A stretch of 64,000 bases of DNA from Halichondria panicea. Lineage: Eukaryota; Porifera; Demospongiae; Suberitida; Halichondriidae. The stretch covers positions 6,430,682 to 6,494,681 of the forward strand of contig NC_087384.1 in the NCBI RefSeq assembly GCF_963675165.1. The letters run 5' to 3'. Both the position numbers and the translations under genes were made by a program. Below are positions 51,661 through 64,000 of this stretch, piece after piece (position 1 is the first letter of the stretch; each line of letters begins with the position of its first letter). The notes beneath the pieces were generated by a model, which saw only the letters and a list, made by a program, of their open reading frames with translations, was not told the DNA's origin and searched no databases.

Positions 51661-54600
51661 TCGGGTGCATGGTAACAGAGGAGCCGTATACAGGGCCACG
51701 TGGTAGAGTCAAGGCCGGGAATATTGCTCAGATGACAGCCGACTGCCAGGAAGGATTCTCTTGCGTTCAGACTGGCCACAGGAAGCGTAACTGCAAGAGC
51801 AGTGAGTTAAACTGCATGTGCATGCATGGTGCCAATAATTCCATTGTTTAGCTGATACAGCGCTTCTATCAATTAATACATTGTGAGGGTGAACAGGATG
51901 TCTCTCATACAAAACAGATTGATTATTTGGCTCTCTCCACACACAGCACAATGCAAAATGGCTCTTAAGAACAATACAAACATTGAGTGTAATAAAGAGG
52001 GTAACTTCAAGCCGCTACAGTGTGATCCCATAGTATCAGCTATTAATGAGAGTGAATCAGGCGGGGCAAGGTCAAGGTCAAAGAAGCGTGATCCAATGAT
52101 GTGTCGATGCGTTGAAATGTTGTCAGGAGATACTATAGTGAGCTCAGAGGTCAGGGTGGAGCCAGGGATGAAACGACCTAACTGCCGATTTAGAGGTAAA
52201 TTATTTTTATTATTGACGAAAAGTTGACATTTTTAAGCGCCACCCACCCACAGATTGCAAAATTCCTGGGACCCGAGGACGAGGCAGAAGAGGCAAAAAA
52301 GAACGAATGTACAGAGTCCAACATGGAGATACTTATTTTGATGCAGCCAACTGTCGAAGTTGCCAGTGCATTGATGGAGATGCACAAGCTTTCTGCAGGT
52401 AAAAGACACACGTCTAATTATACGTGTATGTGATACTTGTAATTAAGTGTCGTGCTGTTACTAGAGTATTATTAACTCTGTATGCAGCCAGTCGTGCTCA
52501 TGGTAATACTTTGATATTACTTTAATTTTTATTCTTTATTACTTTCATCTTATTCAGTGCTTCTGTGGGTAATTGTGAGGCAATCACGGGTCAGAATAAC
52601 TGCACGTTGGAGGGTGGCTTGATGATACTTCACGGTGAACAGATGACCTTTGGGTGTGAGAAGTGTGGTTGCAGTAACGGGAAAATCAGCTGTGTCACTA
52701 TCGGAGACTGTGAGGTACAAGGGGGAGGAATGTCGTAAAATATTTTCTGAGTTAGTTGTGTAGAGGAAAGGCTTCTTTAGGCTACTTATAAAATTAAAAT
52801 CACCTATCAAACTAAAGTTAGGCGCTCTAGGTTAGTTTTCATTCAAGCATCATGCATGGTATTGTTTTGCTCTGATCATACCAACTCTCCGACAATTCAA
52901 GACTGAAGAGGTGAACATGTGCAAAGAGTGTGAGACGTTACCACCGAACCCAGTGTGTGGGCCCGATGGCCGCAACCACAAGACAGAGTGTGCTGCTGTC
53001 TACTGTGCTGGGATACCTGCCATTGCCCTCCTTGAAGGACCTTGTCAGAGCAACGTGAGAATATTAAAACACATGGTCACAACTTTATTATTTGTCGTAT
53101 GATTTATTTTCCTTGTGTGTAGGATGTGTGTGAAATTTACCCCTGCGATAACGATACCTTCACCTGTATTCCTGGAGGGGGCGTGGCATGTGTCGGCACC
53201 GGTGGCTGTGAACCAGACCAACTCAGAACATGCAGTATGTGCAGTGCTACGTACATGTACTCTAATTAGAGCTTATCAATAACTGCCATGTTCCCATCTC
53301 ACTGTTGTGTATACCCTTCCCTACATAGTCGACCTGGACACTCTCCAATGCACTGGGAATGAGTCATCATTGATTTTAGGATTTGAAGTTTGTGGTTCGG
53401 ATAACATCACGTACTCGAGCATCTGCAGCCTCCTCCAAAACACAGTGGATGTGCAGATTGCAAGCAGTGGTTCTTGTGAGAGTGAAGAATGTACCAGCAT
53501 TGGAGAGGTGAGTTAAGCGGTTGATTATATGTAAAATATTTCATTTTATCTCCTATAGGTTTGCGGTAGTGATGGAGTAACCTACCCTAACCCATGTGTT
53601 CTGAGAAGCCAGGCTGTCACTAGATTAGACTATCCTAGTGCTTGTGTCACTAATGGATCCACTGCTGAAGCAATCTGTGAAAGTGTTCAAACACAGGGAC
53701 TGTGTATAGTGAACACTGACAATTGTGACTCTCCCCACCTCCCAGAGAATGGCTGCTGTCCCATATGTGGTGAGGGTTAATTCCCTCTTGGTTAATTATT
53801 CTTGCATGTACGACACTGGCTCTCATAATACTCAGTGAATTCGTCAAAATATATGTAGGCTATGTCATTATAGTGAAACATTAATTTTTAGCTGAAACAA
53901 TAAAAGCGTGTATAATCTCAGCAATAATGTGAGCTTCATGCATTGTTGTTTGTTTTCGCAATGAGTGTAATAGCTCATTAAATTTGCAAAAAGTGGCGGC
54001 AAATCTTTTTCTAAGGCTTGTATAATTATAATTATACATACAGGTGGTTCTGTGACGATAGCATTTGATCGAGATGCACTAACAGTTGCTGGTTCTGCTG
54101 ACTACGACTTCACTTCAGTGGACAACATAGCCATCAAGATTCTCCAGCTATTTTACGAAATCCAATGCACTGTATTTGTCGATGTCACCACCACGTACAA
54201 TATTGAGATGTCACTCGTCTCTGAGAACACCACGTACACATATGAGTGTGTAACACTAGCAAAGGTATAAGTGTAATCAAGGGCTTATAAAAGAGAAGAG
54301 GGCATGCAACTCGGGTTATTCTCAGAATCAGCAAAATACGAAAATAATTCGCTATATACGGTATTGTAATATGATATTCAATCTAGAAATCTTCATTACG
54401 TGTTCACATACACAGAGAATTGTCAATACACATGCATGTATACTAGTATCATTGCTACACACACACACACACACACACACACCACAAACAAGGAAATTGC
54501 TAGTACTGTGAATGGAGACGTCGTAACTACTGGTTCCAGGCGCAGGAGACAAACAGATGATGATGAGAGCATTCCACAGATATTTGAGTATGCCATAGTA

Positions 54601-54753
54601 GCGTCCACATCTCCCTTGGTGTCTGATGACTCTACAGTACAGCCTGTCGTTACTGATGTTGAGGCTACAACTAGTGGAGCTCCATCGCTTCGAGTGACAC
54701 TAGGCGCTCTCTCACTGTTGGTGTTGAGCATGCTCTCCGTACTGCTGGGATAA
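51661..54753 (+). pseudogene. fragment C: 5'-truncated copy of gene A exons 7-16
   Basis: Near-identical to 31856-34976 (exons and introns). It starts abruptly inside exon 7 at GTGCATGGTAACAG after unrelated sequence and lacks the signal peptide and exons 1-6. Exon 7 also lost six bases (AAGGGA), and entry from the plausible upstream acceptor at 51616 would be out of frame. The downstream exons remain open, including the RRRRQ and GPI-tail exon (54494-54753), with a few substitutions (E to G in the VWC-like exon, MCQQCEM to MCKECET in the Kazal exon). I call it a duplication-breakpoint fragment. It could still be expressed from an unseen upstream exon, but I see none. Confidence 0.75.
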
Positions 54754-57700
54754 ACTCTATTTAGCTATAGTCATAGCTAGTCACTCTGACTGTACTGCTA
54801 TATTGTGTAGTTTCCATTAAGTATGAAACAGTTAATTGTATACTTCACCGTGAAACATGTGTTAATAATTTTGGTCAAATAATTTTCATCGTGAGTGACC
54901 GTACCGTATAGAAGAGGATTGTGAATGCGCATGCGCAGCACGGCACGCGATGCCCCTAGGGCTTAGCTACTGGGGCCCTTAGCTACTGGACTTGACTTGT
55001 TTAATTCAGTTGCCAACCCAAGTTTTTAAAAGAAGGATGATGTGGAAGATGTCTACCGGTATGCACTTGCACAACACCATTGCGGTGTTAATTCTTGCTA
55101 TTGGTAAGTGGACCAGAGTCAATACAGTACAGTATAATTATCTAAACTCCTTGCTTTTGTTTTTACAGTATTGTGCCTCTCTACTGTCAATTGTCAAGGT
55201 AAGAGTGAAAAGTGCATTAAGGTGCAGTATTGGTTTTTAGCACATGCTAATTATTTATGCTATTTTATCGTGTTGCAATAGCAAATATGTTATAGTTATA
55301 ACACGGGCACGAGGGATGTATGGAATATATTGCACTGAAGCACGAGGGCGCCAGCCCCGAGGGCTGAGTGCAATATATGCCATGCAGCCCGAGTGCACGT
55401 GTTATAACTAGTTTATATCCCGAGGGCATAGCAACATAACACTGTCCTAGTAACACAATATAAACAGCACAAAAAAGACAGAGACAACTCTAGACACAGC
55501 TCCATCTCTTCTCTCTTCTAGACGCCAGTATCTGCAGCGTATAAGATTGGCATGACCGACGAATGGCTTGACACAAAATTGTTGGAGTTTCAACTGAAAT
55601 CTGCAAAACAGCCCCACCCCACTTCTGGTGCTGCAAAACAGCCCCGCCCCACTTACTGCTGCAAAGAAACAGCCCCACCCCACTACTCAGTAAATACATG
55701 GTATTAGCTAGCTGCTGGTCTACGCTCGGCCTCATAACCAAGCCAAGAAAGCTCGCTTCTACACTACTGCAAAACAGCTCATGCCCCCAGCAAAAAGAGC
55801 CACTTCTAGTGCTACGGTGAAGCAGAATTGACATGCATCACGATGTCGAGGACTAGGTCGATCTAGGAACACAGAATCTTCCACAAAATGAATCTTGGAC
55901 AATTTTAAAACCTGCATGGTTGCAAGAAGAAACTCCAGCAGTGCTGAACATTCATTCCTGCATGGCTGGACATACTTTGATACTCATGCGTATTAATTTA
56001 ATTTTAATTTAATTGTCTGTCTAATTGCCAGAGGGGCGTTTTGCGGTCAGTGCATTATGACTTTGCAGTCAGTGCAATATGACTTTCAGCAGTGCAATAT
56101 GCTTCATATTGCACTTGGCAACAACGTAGCAACGGGATATAAAGCATGCTATTTCTTATATATAATATATAGGCGCTATTATTGCTATTTCATATCGTGT
56201 TGCTAATAGCAAATAATTATAGCATACTATTTCTTATCTGGCGCTATTATTGCTATTATTGCTATTTTTACTTTTGTTGGTATATATAACAGGAGCACAT
56301 TACAGAAGGAGCGTCTTACCTCGGGAATCGCATCTCGTGGAAGTTTGCAAAGCATGACCTTATATGCAAAACCACTAAGTGGGTCTGCGGGCGAGTGCTA
56401 ATTGAGCTGACGGTGCACTTTTACCAAGCATAGGTCAATAAAAGTGAAAAGTTACAGCTAGCTAGCTAGCTATAGACCTGGAAGTAAACTCTCTCTTCTA
56501 AGAACCCCAGTAAGACTCCCTACTGCAAAAACAAAACACCTAGTATGTGTTAGTCTAAGTCTAGCAAACTTTCTCTGTACAAAGTGACTGGATATCTCTT
56601 TCCTTGGCAATCTGTTGTAGAAATTACAACAACGGTAACGAATCGTTATGATGAATTAGATGAAGTTGTATGTGAGCTCCTCCCTGACAAACAAACTGTA
56701 GTCTAGGTAACTGCCTTATCAGTCAAGTAGGCTAAAAATCTGTGTCCTTTGATGTAAGCTTTGATGTCTCTTTGTGCATATGTAGTTAAAAAAAAAAAGA
56801 AACCTTTGACTAGCTAGGAAGAGTAGCAGCAGTAGTAGTAGGAAGAGTAGCAGTAGTAGTAGCAGTGCAAGCAGGACTAGGACTAGATTAAAAAGTTGGT
56901 GGAACGAATAACTGACCGTTTGGACGTCACCTGGCTGCCAGACTTTCATCTGGACTCTTCCCCCTGAGTAGCTGGCCTTTCTCTAAGCCACAAAACTGAG
57001 CAAGAAGCTGAAGAAGCAGCTAGACAGAGACATGTACCTAGCCTTGAGAATTGGGAGGCGTGGCTCAACTAGTTAGCCCAGCCCAGAGGAATTGTTACCG
57101 TGGGTACTGAACAAACCGTAGAAGTAGGGCTACCCCTGGCTTTACTGAATTAACTAGCTGTGTCTGCTGTCTAGTTGGACCAGATTTAGCTAGATAATGG
57201 GGTAGAGAATAGTTGAGCGGTGCTGTGTGTAGCTTGAACTGTACTGGCTGGCAAGAATCTAGTAAGCACCCTATGCACTGATAACTCGTCAGAATGGAGG
57301 GTATGTTCTAGGGATCTGGACAGCTGTACATCCAAAGGAGCCAGGGAGTGCCAATCATCTTCTCCCAGTCTCTGACACGCTAAACAAAACGAGCTAGAAC
57401 TGGGAGTCCCAGCTAGAATTGCTAGCCGGATCTAGACTAATAGAATGACATGGAGGCGTGGTGAGGCCGGATCCACACTAATTGATCGACCTAAAGACGC
57501 TCCTGTTCCAGACTTTCACGAATGGTAAGGAAAGGGTTATGCTCCTATTTACAGAACTTTCTGTACCTCACCAATGACAGTCTCTTCCATGATGTATACC
57601 AACATCCATCAAAGATATAGCTATTCATTTTAGCTCTTTCTGGCTCAACCTAGCTCTCCTGCTGCTGCACTACATACAAAATCCGTTTATAATAATATTC

Positions 57701-58890
57701 ACAGGCTGACCGCGGTCTGTAATTTATGTACACAGTACTTACACACTTTTCTTATAAGGCAATGCGGCGTTTACGAAAGCACACGAGATGCGATTTCCGA
57801 ACCCATGCACAGTTATACGCTCCTTCTGTAATGTGCTCCTGATATAATAATAGTATTGAAACATGGTATTAGTATAATCAGGAGTACATGTACTCCTTTT
57901 TTATCACGTATACACTCTCAGAATACATTGTCTGTACGTATCCATACTTTAAACAAAACGTGCACACACAAAACGTTAGCTTCACATGTATATACAGCTG
58001 CCTATATTGATTCACTAAACTTGTTCATGCATAGCAACCTGTCCCCCGTTGACTGCCCCTAATGATGGTAGCATATCGTATGGCCTCGCTGTTGAGACCA
58101 ATGGCGGGTATGATATTGGCGACGTAGCCACGTTCTCTTGTGATAATAACTTCATTCTGTCGGGATCCACCACCAGCACGTGCCAGAGTGACTACACATG
58201 GGACAATAGCGAACCCACCTGCCAAGGTAAGTAGTCTTGAAACGTTGCACTCCTGGTTGAATAATTATAAAGATACAATGACAAAGGTGCCACCGTATAG
58301 TACACATGAATAAATACTGATCCTTGTGATGTGTGGCATACATTTAATGCATGACTGTCTGTACAGTATGTGGTTAAGGTATTATATCACGTATACACTC
58401 TCAGAATACATTGTCTGTATGTATCCATACTTTAAACAAAACGTGCACACACAAAACGTTAGCTTCACATGTATACAGCTGCCTATATTGATTCACTAAA
58501 CTTGTTCATGCATAGCAACCTGTCCCTCGTTGACTGCCCCTGATGATGGTAGCATATCGTATGACCTCACTGTTCAGACCAATGGCGGGTATGGTGTTGG
58601 CGCAGTAGCCACATTCTCTTGTGATGCTAACTTCGATCTGTCGGGATCCACCACCAGCACGTGCCAGGGTGACCACACATGGGACAATAGCGAACCCACC
58701 TGCCAAGGTAAGTAGTCTTGAAACGTTGCACTCCTGGTTGAATAATTATAAAGATACAATGACAAAGGTGCCATCGTATAGTACACATGAATAAATACTG
58801 ATCCTTGTGATGTGTGGCATACATTTAATGCATGACTGTCTGTACAGTATGTGGTTAAGGTATTATATCACGTATACACTCTCAGAATAC
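51661..58890 (+). repeat. segmental duplication, second copy of ~31856-39950
   Basis: One continuous near-identical block: gene A exons 7-16, the A-B spacer, gene B signal exons, the gene B first intron without the 37854-39216 element, and the first sushi units. A short deletion lies at about 57897 (TACTCC|TTTTTTATCACG). Confidence 0.9.
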
Positions 58891-61800
58891 ATTGTCTATA
58901 GTGGTTGTATTGTAAGGAGTGAAAGTGCAGCGATTTCGCTATGTATACTTCTCGTTTAGATAAACTATAGTGGTTGTATTGTAAGGAGTGAAAGTGCAGC
59001 GATTTCGCTATGTATACTTCTCGTTTAGATAATTATAACAATCATATTTGCTATACTTTTTTGCCTATCTACTAATTCAGGGGGTTTCTCCTGTGCTGAT
59101 CTGTCAATGTTTTTTACTGAAATCGCCTGTGCTCCTGATGGCTCCTTTGCTCCGGTGCAGTGCAGTGGCATGGAGTGTAACTGTGTCAACACTATGACTG
59201 GAGATGTACTTAGACAAATACCGTTCTCACAGAGGGACACCTTCAACTGCTCAGCACGTTAGTTAATTTAGCATATCCCTCTCGTACCACTTTAACCACT
59301 TCTTTTTTATTGCTATTTTTACTTTTGTTGGTATATATAACAGGAGCACATTACAGAAGGAGCGTCTTACCTCGGGAATCGCATCTCGTGGAAGTTTGCA
59401 AAGCATGACCTTATATGCAAAACCACTAAGTGGGTCTGCGGGCGAGTGCTAATTGAGCTGACGGTGCACTTTTACCAAGCATAGGTCAATAAAAGTGAAA
59501 AGTTACAGCTAGCTAGCTAGCTATAGACCTGGAAGTAAACTCTCTCTTCTAAGAACCCCAGTAAGACTCCCTACTGCAAAAACAAAACACCTAGTATGTG
59601 TTAGTCTAAGTCTAGCAAACTTTCTCTGTACAAAGTGACTGGATATCTCTTTCCTTGGCAATCTGTTGTAGAAATTACAACAACGGTAACGAATCGTTAT
59701 GATGAATTAGATGAAGTTGTATGTGAACTCCTCCCTGACAAACAAACTGTAGTCTAGGTAACTGCCTTATCAGTCAAGTAGGCTAAAAATCTGTGTCCTT
59801 TGATGTAAGCTTTGATGTCTCTTTGTGCATATGTAGTTAAAAAAAAAAAGAAACCTTTGACTAGCTAGGAAGAGTAGCAGCAGTAGTAGTAGGAAGAGTA
59901 GCAGTAGTAGTAGCAGTGCAAGCAGGACTAGGACTAGATTAAAAAGTTGGTGGAACGAATAACTGACCGTTTGGACGTCACCTGGCTGCCAGACTTTCAT
60001 CTGGACTCTTCCCCCTGAGTAGCTGGCCTTTCTCTAAGCCACAAAACTGAGCAAGAAGCTGAAGAAGCAGCTAGACAGAGACATGTACCTAGCCTTGAGA
60101 ATTGGGAGGCGTGGCTCAACTAGTTAGCCCAGCCCAGAGGAATTGTTACCGTGGGTACTGAACAAACCGTAGAAGTAGGGCTACCCCTGGCTTTACTGAA
60201 TTAACTAGCTGTGTCTGCTGTCTAGTTGGACCAGATTTAGCTAGATAATGGGGTAGAGAATAGTTGAGCGGTGCTGTGTGTAGCTTGAACTGTACTGGCT
60301 GGCAAGAATCTAGTAAGCACCCTATGCACTGATAACTCGTCAGAATGGAGGGTATGTTCTAGGGATCTGGACAGCTGTACATCCAAAGGAGCCAGGGAGT
60401 GCCAATCATCTTCTCCCAGTCTCTGACACGCTAAACAAAACGAGCTAGAACTGGGAGTCCCAGCTAGAATTGCTAGCCGGATCTAGACTAATAGAATGAC
60501 ATGGAGGCGTGGTGAGGCCGGATCCACACTAATTGATCGACCTAAAGACGCTCCTGTTCCAGACTTTCACGAATGGTAAGGAAAGGGTTATGCTCCTATT
60601 TACAGAACTTTCTGTACCTCACCAATGACAGTCTCTTCCATGATGTATACCAACATCCATAAAAGATATAGCTATTCATTTTAGCTCTTTCTGGCTCAAC
60701 CTAGCTCTCCTGCTGCTGCACTACATACAAAATCCGTTTATAATAATATTCACAGGCTGACCGCGGTCTGTAATTTATGTACACAGTACTTACACACTTT
60801 TCTTATAAGGCAATGCGGCGTTTACGAAAGCACACGAGATGCGATTTCCGAACCCATGCACAGTTATACGCTCCTTCTGTAATGTGCTCCTGATATAATA
60901 ATAGTATTGAAACATGGTATTAGTATAATCAGGAGTACATGTACTCCTTTTTTATCACGTATACACTCTCAGAATACATTGTCTGTACGTATCCATACTT
61001 TAAACAAAACGTGCACACACAAAACGTTAGCTTCACATGTATATACAGCTGCCTATATTGATTCACTAAACTTGTTCATGCATAGCGCCCTGTCCCCCGT
61101 TGACTGCCCCTAATGATGGTAGCATATCGTATGGCCTCGCTGTTGAGACCAATGGCGGGTATGATATTGGCGACGTAGCCACGTTCTCTTGTGATAATAA
61201 CTTCATTCTGTCGGGATCCACCACCAGCACGTGCCAGAGTGACTACACATGGGACAATAGCGAACCCACCTGCCAAGGTAAGTAGTCTTGAAACGTTGCA
61301 CTCCTGGTTGAATAATTATAAAGATACAATGACAAAGGTGCCACCGTATAGTACACATGAATAAATACTGATCCTTGTGATGTGTGGCATACATTTAATG
61401 CATGACTGTCTGTACAGTATGTGGTTAAGGTATTATATCACGTATACACTCTCAGAATACATTGTCTGTATGTATCCATACTTTAAACAAAACGTGCACA
61501 CACAAAACGTTAGCTTCACATGTATACAGCTGCCTATATTGATTCACTAAACTTGTTCATGCATAGCAACCTGTCCCTCGTTGACTGCCCCTGATGATGG
61601 TAGCATATCGTATGACCTCACTGTTCAGACCAATGGCGGGTATGGTGTTGGCGCAGTAGCCACATTCTCTTGTGATGCTAACTTCGATCTGTCGGGATCC
61701 ACCACCAGCACGTGCCAGGGTGACCACACATGGGACAATAGCGAACCCACCTGCCAAGGTAAGTAGTCTTGAAACGTTGCACTCCTGGTTGAATAATTAT

Positions 61801-63890
61801 AAAGATACAATGACAAAGGTGCCACCGTATAGTACACATGAATAAATACTGATCCTTGTGATGTGTGGCATACATTTAATGCATGACTGTCTGTACAGTA
61901 TGTGGTTAAGGTATTATATCACGTATACACTCTCAGAATACATTGTCTGTATGTATCCATACTTTAAACAAAACGTGCACACACAAAACGTTAGCTTCAC
62001 ATGTATACAGCTGCCTATATTGATTCACTAAACTTGTTCATGCATAGCAACCTGTCCCTCGTTGACTGCCCCTGATGATGGTAGCATATCGTATGACCTC
62101 ACTGTTCAGACCAATGGCGGGTATGGTGTTGGCGCAGTAGCCACATTCTCTTGTGACGCTAACTTCGATCTGTCGGGATCCACTACCAGCACGTGCCAGG
62201 GTGATAACACATGGGACAATAGCGAACCCACCTGCCAAGGTAAGTAGTCTTGAAACGTTGCACTCCTGGTTGAATAATTATAAAGATACAATGACAAAGG
62301 TGCCACCGTATAGTACACATGAATAAATACTGATCCTTGTGATGTGTGGCATACATTTAATTAGCCTCGATCCCAGGCCGAGTTTTCGCTTTTATAACGG
62401 TTAGGCGAACAACTGGGCCTGGTACTAGTTGTCTGCGCATGCGCAAATTTTCATTGTATATTTGTGGTCGGCAAAAATATTTAATAAATCAACAATCGAA
62501 ATTTGTACACAGAAAAATGCACAGAGTGAGTACACAAAAGATGCACATAGGGAGTACACAAAAGATGCACATAGGGAGCTGCTTCACAAAGGCCTGGGGA
62601 GTTGCCAGTTGTGCTGCAGCACAATTACAGTGACCCAGGACAACTTCAGGATGATTGAATGCCTTCAAATTACGTTTCAAAAAGATTTAGCAGGCTGCTG
62701 GACTTCTCTGATTCTAGGCCCCAACTCGTAACTCATTGCTTGAGAAAACGTAGATTCTCTTGATGTCTCTGAGCTACCCAGCAACGCTCGAATGAGCAGG
62801 TCATACTCCAGTCCTGTGTCTGTGAGTATAGGACAATATTAAAAGAAACCAAAGACGGTTAAACCCTTACCTCAAACTGTCCAGTCTCGTCCGTTAGTAT
62901 AGCCAAGAGGAGCACTGTTGGGATAGCTGGATATTAGCCATTGCTCCTGTACAGAGAAGTAGACATTTTAAATACGTGTAGATCTCTACATATTAAATTT
63001 CTCGGTTATAGTGTCATTGTCGACGAGCTGATGATGGCAGCACCAAGTTCTCTAGCTCACACTCTTCACTTGATCCACCATATTAATGATGAAACTATAG
63101 TCTACCTACATTCTTGCCAAACATGAACAAGACTTGATAGCATAGCCGGCCATAGGGCCCACACAAAAATATCTGACCTTAACAAGCTTGACAAAGCTTT
63201 ATACCTCTTCCCTTGTTGTTCAGTCTTCAGAATAAGCTTCAGAGAAGAGAGAAGCTTCAGCTAAGAGCCATTCCAATCGATTCCAATAATGATAAAACGG
63301 GAACTGACTTCTAGTACACGATAGTACACAAATATAAATGTCACGAAAGTGAACGAGAATATCCATTCGTCAGAATCTGACGAACGATTGACGCATGCGC
63401 AGACAACTAGTACCAGGCCCAGTTGTTCGCCTAACCGTTATAAAAGCGAAAACTCGGCCTGGGATCGAGGCTAACATTTAATCAGGAGTACTCCTGGTAT
63501 AATTAATAGTATGGCTAGGAGTGCAATATGGGATTATTAGATCCCATTTGAGTGTATTTAACAGGGAACTATGAGTACTGGTACTATAGATTGCTCTGGG
63601 CTACAAACTACAAGATTGTACATTGTATTGTGATTTACAGATGCACATGTAATACAGCAGCTTCAGAAGTTACTACAGCAGTTCCAGGAGTTACTACAAT
63701 AATTCCAGGAGTCACAACTGCTGAAGAAGACTTACAAACTACAGAAACTACAGCCTCACAGGCTACAGATGCCTTAGTGGATTCCTCTGACCCTACAAAT
63801 CCTTTAAGTGATGGAGCTATGTCTGTACATGTGACGCTGGGTGCTCTCTCACTGCTGGTGTTGAGTATGCTGTCGGTACTGCTGGGATAA
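55037..63890 (+). CDS. gene D: chimeric GPI-anchored sushi/thyroglobulin protein
   Basis: Exons, all compatible in phase 1: signal 55037-55103 and 55169-55198 (same as gene B), sushi 58035-58226 and 58516-58707, thyroglobulin type-1 59081-59257 (CADLSMFFTEIACAPDGSF...NCVN), sushi 61086-61277, 61567-61758 and 62048-62239, and a tail exon 63658-63890. The tail exon begins AASEVTTAVPGVTT, is Thr-rich, and ends in TLGALSLLVLSMLSVLLG (GPI signal). The acceptor AATACAG|CA at 63657 was chosen because it keeps phase 1; the nearer ATTTACAG at 63640 would bring a stop. No Kazal or RECK-like part remains. The gene is built from duplicated pieces of gene B, yet every joined exon is open, so it may encode a real surface protein of about 460 residues. 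Expression is unproven. Confidence 0.6.
58896..59033 (+). repeat. 69-bp tandem duplication upstream of the gene D thyroglobulin exon
   Basis: CTATAGTGGTTGTATTGTAA...TCTCGTTTAGATAA occurs twice in direct tandem (period 69 bp). The corresponding gene B site (about 44798-44867) has one copy. Confidence 0.95.
59308..62352 (+). repeat. third copy of the gene B first-intron/sushi segment
   Basis: Starts at a sharp junction after CTTCTTTTTTAT (gene B: followed by AGCTGCATTC; here by TGCTATTTTTACTTTTG). It then follows 36483-37853 / 39221 onward through three sushi units, again without the 1.36-kb element. Confidence 0.9.
62362..63473 (-). mobile_element. 1.1-kb TIR transposon copy 2, inverted relative to copy 1
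   Basis: Same terminal repeats as 49937-51038 but opposite internal orientation (compare CGAGAATATCCATTCGTCAG at about 63354 with its complement at 50040). It is flanked by the 9-bp direct repeat ACATTTAAT (62353-62361, 63474-63482). The empty site is the junction at about 42858-42866 after the gene B sushi array. It has short internal duplications (AGTACACAAAAGATGCACATAGG). Intronic in gene D; no transposase. Confidence 0.92.
63483..63652 (+). repeat. direct partial copy of the inverted-repeat arm
   Basis: Matches 42866-43036 from CAGGAGTACTCCTGG to ATTTACAGATGCACATGTAA. It then diverges exactly where the gene D tail exon begins (AACATAAAA in the gene B locus, TACAGCAGC here). Confidence 0.9.
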
Positions 63891-64000
63891 ACTGAACTGA
63901 ACTATTATAATAATTATGCTATAATGCCACATTTTTATTCTTGCATGAGCTGTCTTATTGGCATATTTATTGTGTAAAGAATAGAAACTCGGAAAGAAGT

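Noticed and set aside
62429-62731. 100-aa ORF inside transposon copy 2
   Set aside because: Contains tandem QKMHIGST-type repeats from short DNA duplications, has no transposase features, and the equivalent frame is not kept in copy 1.

Overview
The window is eukaryotic and almost certainly from an early-branching animal. My best guess is a demosponge; this is inference, not proof. It is AT-rich and gene-dense, with many short GT-AG introns. It encodes animal-type modular extracellular proteins (LRR, EGF, thyroglobulin type-1, antistasin-like, Kazal, sushi, GPI tails) next to two housekeeping genes that I recognise clearly.

Layout. (1) 324-7287, minus strand: two adjacent LRR+EGF genes. The left one (324-4108) looks secreted and ends in Cys-rich modules plus an unrecognised C-terminal domain. 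The right one (4319-7287) is a type I membrane protein with a PPxY cytoplasmic motif. (2) 7521-23492, plus strand: a complete SPT6 elongation factor gene in 27 exons, divergent from the membrane LRR-EGF gene across a 233-bp gap. One 3.1-kb SPT6 intron carries three intronless minus-strand genes for small secreted proteins plus relics of the preceding SPT6 exon. Another SPT6 intron carries a tRNA-Leu(AAG). (3) 23749-28836, plus: a complete CDC45 gene in 18 exons, with a retroelement integrase relic in one intron. (4) 28993-63890, plus: a young, rearranged cluster of GPI-anchored Cys-rich proteins. Gene A (28993-34976) has thyroglobulin, antistasin-like, Kazal and a RECK-like C-terminal part. 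Gene B (35260-49177) has the same layout preceded by seven near-identical sushi exons. Fragment C (51661-54753) is a 5'-truncated near-identical copy of the 3' half of A. Gene D (55037-63890) is a chimera of signal peptide, 2 sushi, 1 thyroglobulin, 3 sushi and a Thr-rich GPI tail, all in matching phase-1 exons.

Mobile DNA is rich in region 4. Two ~1.1-kb elements in opposite orientation have ~80-bp terminal inverted repeats and perfect 9-bp target duplications. A 1.36-kb element has its empty site preserved in two paralogous copies. There is a large inverted repeat around the 3' half of gene B, and several palindromic MITE-like families.

The most unusual parts are the nested secreted-protein cluster inside SPT6 (repeat proteins with a shared leader and divergent basic C-termini), the exon-shuffled chimeric gene D, and the repeated amplification of SPT6 splice-donor segments.
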